From positions 1 through 10,875 of the forward strand of contig CAJQPV010000114.1 of NCBI GenBank assembly GCA_905480305.1: 10,875 nt of DNA. The letters run 5' to 3'. The translations under genes were made by a program, and so were the position numbers. Of this stretch, positions 6,431 to 10,875 are shown piece by piece (within the stretch, counting starts at the first letter, position 1; the number at the start of each line of letters is the position of its first letter). This DNA comes from an uncultured Gammaproteobacteria bacterium (GTDB taxonomy: Bacteria > Pseudomonadota > Gammaproteobacteria > UBA9214). The notes under the pieces are model-generated. The model saw only the letters and a list, made by a program, of their open reading frames with translations, did not search any database and was not told the origin of the DNA.

Positions 6431-6781
6431 TTACATCAGTTGATAAGGCGTCTCATCCGACAGATTCAGCAGCCGTGAAACAACCTTGACGGCCTCCTCG
6501 ACAAACACATCAAGATCCGACCATTGCTCCGAGTGCCCGATTACCTGCTCCCCATCCGGCATGATAATGCGCATATCGTGGCCTGATCCGGCCACCTGCT
6601 CTGCCGTGAGATAGAGCCCCGGCTCGGGGTCCTGCCCCTGGCTGACGGCCATGACCCAGGCATAGCGGATATCGCCACCGCTTTCAATTTCACCCAGCAC
6701 CGTCAGGGTGAATTCACCGTAACTGTAGCGACGCAGCGGGATGGCCGTCTGAATTGCAGGTTTCTTCAAACTATAGTCCAC
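6431..6781 (-). CDS. Conserved-looking hypothetical protein (116 aa)
   Basis: I do not recognise a named family. It is a soluble, acidic protein with no cysteine, signal peptide or membrane helix. The start is GTG (complement of 6779-6781), giving VDYSLKKPAIQ. The next methionine is residue 44, inside the apparent domain, so GTG is the best start, although its ribosome binding site is weak. The chain looks like a small mixed alpha/beta domain: strands around 22-31 (GEFTLTVLGE) and 38-48 (IRYAWVMAVSQ), then EPGLYLTAEQ, then a strand-turn IIMPDGEQVIG, and a C-terminal helix (VFVEEAVKVVSRLLNL). It is followed after 12 bp by the secreted Pro/Tyr-rich gene, so a shared role is possible. Confidence 0.75.
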   Translation of the reverse strand: MDYSLKKPAIQTAIPLRRYSYGEFTLTVLGEIESGGDIRYAWVMAVSQGQDPEPGLYLTAEQVAGSGHDMRIIMPDGEQVIGHSEQWSDLDVFVEEAVKVVSRLLNLSDETPYQLM

Positions 6782-6804
6782 TTATTTGAATTGCACAGGC
6801 CACC

Positions 6805-6833
6805 ATCATTACCGATTAACCCAAAAAGTTCAA
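6805..6833 (-). promoter_or_regulatory. Sigma70-like promoter for the minus-strand pair
   Basis: Read on the minus strand, TTGAAC (complement of 6828-6833) and AATGAT (complement of 6805-6810) are separated by 17 bases, each matching 4 of 6 consensus positions. Transcription would start near 6798, about 17 bases before the GTG at 6781. Confidence 0.4.
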
Positions 6834-6837
6834 TTTT

Positions 6838-6860
6838 GCTGAATCTACTCCGGATTCAGC
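6838..6860. promoter_or_regulatory. Inverted repeat in front of the cysteine-rich gene
   Basis: GCTGAATC (6838-6845) and GATTCAGC (6853-6860) are perfect reverse complements with a 7-base spacer. They end four bases before ATG 6865. The site lies between a TTGCTG (6836-6841) and a TATTAT (6861-6866), 19 bases apart, so it could be a repressor or activator operator. As RNA it would form a hairpin that hides the only GGA near the start. Confidence 0.5.
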
Positions 6861-6864
6861 TATT

Positions 6865-7281
6865 ATGGTTTCCATGCAAGACCTGATATGTCCGTTCGGC
6901 GCCACCCAGGCAAAAGAGGATTTTGGCTGCCGTCACGCGAGCAAGATCATCCGTCGTGGTGGCACAGAATTTGCCTGTGATTCTGCCGACATGCATGTCG
7001 CGTGCAGCCACTTGCTACGGCGCCTGAAAGATGTGGCATTGCCTGAATTTGGAGTAGCAGACGATCTGACGCAGATGCCGCACAGTACGCTGGTAAAGAT
7101 TCAGTTTGGCGGCCTGCTCGGCCTGCAGCGCATCACCGGCACAGAGGCAAATACTGTCGCTGACATTGCCGCACTCATTGACACAGCCATCAGCGAATTT
7201 GCTTGCATTGATGCCATCCCCTGCGAGTCGCTGTGCGGGGATATCGTCAACTACAGGTTATCACGCCGCAGCAGGCGCTGA
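6865..7281 (+). CDS. Seven-cysteine hypothetical protein (138 aa)
   Basis: I do not recognise a named family. The protein is soluble with seven cysteines: C9, C22, C38, C47 in the N-terminal third and C114, C120, C124 near the C-terminus. Notable segments are the start MQDLICPFGA, a central LPEFG..DDLTQMPHS stretch and KIQFGGLLGLQR (78-89). Conserved-looking cysteines in a cytosolic protein suggest metal or iron-sulfur binding, or thiol chemistry, but no standard CxxC motif is present. Start choice is open: ATG 6865 or ATG 6874 (residue 4); neither has a clear ribosome binding site, and a perfect inverted repeat lies just upstream. The C-terminus ends in an Arg-rich tail (RLSRRSRR) and overlaps the convergent RND gene by 21 bp. 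It is transcribed away from the minus-strand pair at 6137-6781. Confidence 0.75.
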   Translation: MVSMQDLICPFGATQAKEDFGCRHASKIIRRGGTEFACDSADMHVACSHLLRRLKDVALPEFGVADDLTQMPHSTLVKIQFGGLLGLQRITGTEANTVADIAALIDTAISEFACIDAIPCESLCGDIVNYRLSRRSRR

Positions 7282-10200
7282 TTCACCGCCTCGCAACATC
7301 GCTGGTAGCAATAACAGGGTAAATACCGTACTCACCAGCATGCCGCCAACAATCACGCCGGCAAGCCCGCGATACAACTCGGTGCCGGCACCCGGCATCA
7401 ATAGCAACGGCAACATACCGAACACACTGGTCAGCGTCGTCATCAGGATAGGGCGCAGGCGCAGACGTACTGCCTGCTCAACGGCAAGGCGCCGCTCAAC
7501 ACCCTGCCGTTCCGCAGTGCGTGTCTGGTAAACCAGCAGAATGGCGTTATTCACAACCAGCCCGAGCAGAATAATAAAACCGATCATGGTGAGCAGATCA
7601 AGCGGCTGAAAGCCGGTAAGATTCAGAAACCATAGCGCAATCACACCGCCGACCGTGGCCAGCGGCAACACCAGCAATACCAGCAAACTGTCACGGAAAG
7701 AATGGAACAGGGCACTCATCAGCAGATACAGGATAATCAGCGCCAGCACAAAACTGCTGCTCAGGTTAATCAGCGCCTCATCAAACTTGTCTGCCGCACC
7801 GCCATAGCGTATCCCGCCACCTTCAGGCAGATATTCCCTGACTACCGGCTCAATATTTTCCTTCAGATAAACGATGGTCTCTTCCAGTGTGACGCCTTCG
7901 GGCGGCGTAACCCGCAACGATACCGTGCGGCGCCGGTCCAGCCGGCGTAACTTGTCGGGGCCGGCAGTACGTACTACCTTGACCAGTTCGCCATACGGCA
8001 GTACGCCGGCTTGCGGTGTCGCCAGTGGAATAGCCGCCATTTCCTCGGGCGTATCCCAGCTATCGGCACGCACGATAATATCGAGCCGCTCTTCTCCATC
8101 AAAGTAATCGCCGACATACAGGCCATCGCCGATCGCACGTGATACCTGCGCCACTATTTCCCGGTTCCAGCCAGCCTCGGCAATACGCCGCTCATCCGGC
8201 ACCAGCCGCAACTCCGGCTCCGCCAGCTCCAGCCCCGGTGATGGCGTCACGCTCGCCTCCGGCCATTCTCTTTGCAAGGCTGCAAATCCGGCACCGGCAG
8301 CCTCCAGCAAGCGGTCCAGATCACGTCCCTGTATATCCATATCAACGGTACGCCCGCCACGCGAACCACCAAACAACGACGACTGCTTGGCAAAGGCGAT
8401 GGTATCCGGAAAGCCGCGGATAGCGCTATTAATCACAGCCACCAGCTCTTTGGCCCGGGTACTGTCGGTTGCGCGCGCACCCATAAAAACGCCGCCATTA
8501 TAAGCAACGAAGAAATAATGTTTGATTGCCGGCTGTTTCTCGCCACTGACATACGGTGCCAGTCGCTCTGCCACGACATCACCCATTTCTGTTTTCAGAT
8601 GTTCGATGTTGACACCGGGTGGCGGGATAACAAAAGCAAAAACCAGGTTGCGATTACCATCCGGCAGATAATCGGCATGCGGCTTTAACAACAGCGTCAA
8701 CAGTAACGGCACACTGATCAATACGATGATCAGCTGCAGCCGTCGACCAGGCGATCCCGTCAAGGTCATAATGCGTCGCGTGATCCCCTCCCACCAATGG
8801 CTATGCGGATCATTACTGTTGACAGTCGACAGCCACTGATTGGTCAGTGTCGGCAGGATAATCAGCGCCATCAGCATGGAAGCAATCACCGCGGAGGAAA
8901 TGGTCACTGCCAGATCAGAAAAAAGCTGTCCGGCTTCGTCCGGCAGGAACACCACCGGCAGAAAGATGGCCACCGTGGTGACAGTTGAGGCAACCAGCGC
9001 GCCGCGCACCTGTTGCGCTCCTTCGAAAGCTGCATCCATCCGGCCACCACCGGCTTCGCGCAAACGCACAATATTTTCCAGCACAACGATCGAGGCGTCC
9101 AGCACCATACCAACAGAGAACGCCATACCGGCCAGCGAAATAACATTAATGGTACTGCCGCTGACATCCAGCACACTGAACGCAAACAGTAATGACACCG
9201 GAATGGCAAAGGCCACCAGCAGGGTGGCCCGAAAACGCCGCAGGAACCACCACAACACAGACACTGCCAGCACGATACCAAGCAGCAGGTTGCCAAACAG
9301 CATTTGCAGTGAGCGGTTTATGTAGACGGTTTCATCGTAGACCTGCTCCATCTGCAGGCCTGCCTCCAGCAATGGTCCGGCAGCGAGTTCGTCGGCAGCC
9401 AGTCGCAAGCCATCCATCACCTCGAGCACATTCACGCCGCTTTCCCGGTGCGCATTGACGGCAATGGCAGCACCACCCGCATTTATTACAAAACTCTGTG
9501 GATCCGCCATCTGCACATCGACAGCAGCAATATCACGCAACAGCACCGGGCGCCCGTCACGCCAGTCGAGCACCATTTCACCCAGCTCCTCGACTGCGAA
9601 GGCACCGGTAAAACGCAAGGTATAGCGCCGCTTGCCAACATCAGCGCTACCTGCCGAGACATCCTTGTTGGAACCTGCCAGTTGCGCAACTACTGGAATT
9701 TCAATACCCAGACTTGCGGCCTTGTAGGGATCAAACGTGATACGCACCTCGCGCGGCCGCCCGCCACGCACTTCGGACATGGATACGCCAGTGACACGTT
9801 CATAGCGGGTCTGTACCACGTCCTCGACAAAATCCAGATAGGTGACAATATCGCGATCGTTGTCTGGCACCGGCTTGATAATAAACCAGGCAATTGCCCG
9901 GCTGCGTTCGCCGACGGTACTCAATATCGGCTCGTCCGCATCATCAGGGTAACTGCGAACCCGGTTCAGACGGTTGAGCACGTCAACCAGCGCGCGTTGC
10001 AGGTCGGTACCCACTGCAAAGGTAATCGTTATGCGCGCACGACCGCGCTGTGCCGTTGAATCCATTTCGGTCATGCCCTGCAGGCCGCGTAACACCTTCT
10101 CCTGCGGCTCGATGATCTCGGCCTCGACTTCCTGCGGGGCCGCAGCACGCCAGTTGGTTGTCACAGAAATGGTGGGGCGTTCGATTTCGGGTGTCAGCTG

Positions 10201-10302
10201 GATGGGCAAGCGCGACAGACTGATAAGGCCAAACAGTATTACCAGGAACACCGCGACCAGCGCGGCAATATGATTATCCAGTGCCTGACGAATCAGGATC
10301 AC
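7261..10302 (-). CDS. RND efflux permease (HAE1/AcrB-type)
   Basis: A 1013-residue inner-membrane proton-driven exporter, the pump subunit of a tripartite efflux system. Its length and layout fit the family: an N-terminal helix (12-31), the LPIQLTPEIERPTISVTTNW entry to the first periplasmic porter domain, TM2-6 at about 335-490, an amphipathic stretch, TM7 at about 521-540, the second porter domain (about 545-840), then TM8-12 (845-1002). In TM4 the segment SVGMVLDASIVVLENI keeps one acidic residue (D402, equivalent to AcrB D407), while AcrB D408 is replaced by Ala. In TM10 LGLVVNNAILLV has Asn918 where AcrB has Lys940. The TM11 entry RLRPILMTTLTSVFGMLPL is conserved. The start is GTG at 10302 and overlaps the stop of the upstream adaptor gene as GTGA, with GAGAG 11 bases upstream. 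The substrate cannot be read from the sequence. The 3' end overlaps the convergent gene ending at 7281. Confidence 0.95.
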   Translation of the reverse strand: MILIRQALDNHIAALVAVFLVILFGLISLSRLPIQLTPEIERPTISVTTNWRAAAPQEVEAEIIEPQEKVLRGLQGMTEMDSTAQRGRARITITFAVGTDLQRALVDVLNRLNRVRSYPDDADEPILSTVGERSRAIAWFIIKPVPDNDRDIVTYLDFVEDVVQTRYERVTGVSMSEVRGGRPREVRITFDPYKAASLGIEIPVVAQLAGSNKDVSAGSADVGKRRYTLRFTGAFAVEELGEMVLDWRDGRPVLLRDIAAVDVQMADPQSFVINAGGAAIAVNAHRESGVNVLEVMDGLRLAADELAAGPLLEAGLQMEQVYDETVYINRSLQMLFGNLLLGIVLAVSVLWWFLRRFRATLLVAFAIPVSLLFAFSVLDVSGSTINVISLAGMAFSVGMVLDASIVVLENIVRLREAGGGRMDAAFEGAQQVRGALVASTVTTVAIFLPVVFLPDEAGQLFSDLAVTISSAVIASMLMALIILPTLTNQWLSTVNSNDPHSHWWEGITRRIMTLTGSPGRRLQLIIVLISVPLLLTLLLKPHADYLPDGNRNLVFAFVIPPPGVNIEHLKTEMGDVVAERLAPYVSGEKQPAIKHYFFVAYNGGVFMGARATDSTRAKELVAVINSAIRGFPDTIAFAKQSSLFGGSRGGRTVDMDIQGRDLDRLLEAAGAGFAALQREWPEASVTPSPGLELAEPELRLVPDERRIAEAGWNREIVAQVSRAIGDGLYVGDYFDGEERLDIIVRADSWDTPEEMAAIPLATPQAGVLPYGELVKVVRTAGPDKLRRLDRRRTVSLRVTPPEGVTLEETIVYLKENIEPVVREYLPEGGGIRYGGAADKFDEALINLSSSFVLALIILYLLMSALFHSFRDSLLVLLVLPLATVGGVIALWFLNLTGFQPLDLLTMIGFIILLGLVVNNAILLVYQTRTAERQGVERRLAVEQAVRLRLRPILMTTLTSVFGMLPLLLMPGAGTELYRGLAGVIVGGMLVSTVFTLLLLPAMLRGGESAPAAA

Positions 10303-10875
10303 TCGCCGGCCACTCTCTGTTTCGGTGTGACTTCCTGTCCGGCACGCAAACGTTCGGCACCGCGGGTAACAACGGTATCTCCCGGATTGATTTCACCAAT
10401 GACTTCAATATATTCACCTTCAGCGATACCGGTTTCAACGCTAATGCGCTCAGCGGTGTTGTCTTCAAGAATACGGAACACCGTGGCGCCGTCGCGGCGC
10501 AACACCAGCGCATCCCTTGGAACCACAATCACCGGGCGCGCGCCGGCAACCGGTATGGCAATACGCACACTTTGCCCGGCAGACCATGCGCCATCATCCA
10601 GCAACAGGCGCAACTCATACAAGCGTGACTGGTCATCACCCACCGGCACCACGGTTCGCACGGTACCGTTTGCTGTCTGTCCGGCAATCGTCAGGCCCAG
10701 ACGGGTACCGGTTTGTATATAAGGCAGCGCTGTAACCGGAATCCAGGCCTGCGCTTCCAGCGAGGCAGTATCAACCAGTCTGACGATGGGGGTACCCGGG
10801 TCGGCCCACTCCCCTGCCTGAATAAACTGCTCGGTGACGACACCGGCAAAAGGGGCCCTGATAAGGGTACGTTGC
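10299..10875 (-). CDS. Membrane fusion protein (HlyD/AcrA type), C-terminal part
   Basis: The C-terminal 191 residues of the periplasmic adaptor that links the RND permease to an outer-membrane channel; the N-terminus lies beyond the right edge. The visible part starts in the second half of the lipoyl domain (TLIRAPFAGVVTEQF, then AGEWADPGTPIVRLVD). A beta-barrel domain follows (SLEAQAWIPVTALPY to LRLLLDDGAWSAGQSVRIAIPV), then the membrane-proximal domain (VIVVPRDALVLRRDGATVFRILED to GDTVVTRGAERLRAGQEV). The GTG at 10661 is an internal valine, not a start: the frame is open from there to the window edge and the upstream codons encode the conserved adaptor motifs. The stop TGA shares bases with the GTG of the permease gene, so the two are translationally coupled. 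Confidence 0.93.
   Translation of the reverse strand, partial: QRTLIRAPFAGVVTEQFIQAGEWADPGTPIVRLVDTASLEAQAWIPVTALPYIQTGTRLGLTIAGQTANGTVRTVVPVGDDQSRLYELRLLLDDGAWSAGQSVRIAIPVAGARPVIVVPRDALVLRRDGATVFRILEDNTAERISVETGIAEGEYIEVIGEINPGDTVVTRGAERLRAGQEVTPKQRVAGE

Noticed and set aside
9448..10059. 203-codon plus-strand open frame opposite the RND permease
   Set aside because: The permease frame on the other strand carries continuous family motifs over this region. The same applies to the shorter plus-strand frames at 8840-9325 and 10270-10735.
10299..10661. Separate 120-residue gene starting at GTG 10661
   Set aside because: The same frame continues upstream to the window edge with lipoyl and beta-barrel motifs of a membrane fusion protein, so this is the tail of a longer gene.

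Overview
The window reads as a stretch of gammaproteobacterial chromosome. The evidence is the gene content: a YfiR/YfiN-type c-di-GMP module, a TonB-dependent receptor, an HAE1-type RND pump, and several small conserved-looking hypothetical proteins. The proline/tyrosine-rich secreted protein and the cysteine-rich protein remind me of proteins from sulfur-oxidising gammaproteobacteria, but that is only an impression. I see no rRNA, tRNA, CRISPR array, insertion sequence or phage gene.

Left part (1-1315, + strand). A short stretch with no recognisable gene (1-138) precedes a 196-residue zinc-ribbon-like hypothetical protein (139-729) and a 96-residue small basic/helical protein (794-1084). 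A 231-bp gap follows. It holds a hairpin and a possible -24/-12 promoter before the next operon.

Central part (1316-6127, + strand). Three tightly packed genes form the most interesting unit: a TonB-dependent outer-membrane receptor, a periplasmic YfiR-family (DUF4154) protein, and an inner-membrane CHASE8-HAMP-GGDEF-EAL protein. Together they span outer membrane, periplasm, inner membrane and cytoplasm. They look like a chain by which receptor state or ligand uptake could set c-di-GMP level. In the textbook YfiBNR (TpbB) system the outer-membrane partner is the OmpA-like lipoprotein YfiB and the effector has only GGDEF. Here the receptor takes that genomic position, and the effector also carries a complete EAL domain.

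Right-centre (6137-7281). Two small minus-strand genes (a secreted Pro/Tyr-rich protein and a 116-residue cytosolic protein) form an operon. It is divergent from a plus-strand gene for a seven-cysteine hypothetical protein. The 83-bp divergent gap holds a sigma70-like promoter facing left and a perfect 8-bp inverted repeat in front of the right-facing gene.

Right part (7261-10875, - strand). An RND efflux permease (1013 residues) is translationally coupled (GTGA overlap) to the C-terminal part of its membrane-fusion protein, which runs off the right edge. Any outer-membrane channel gene would lie outside the window.
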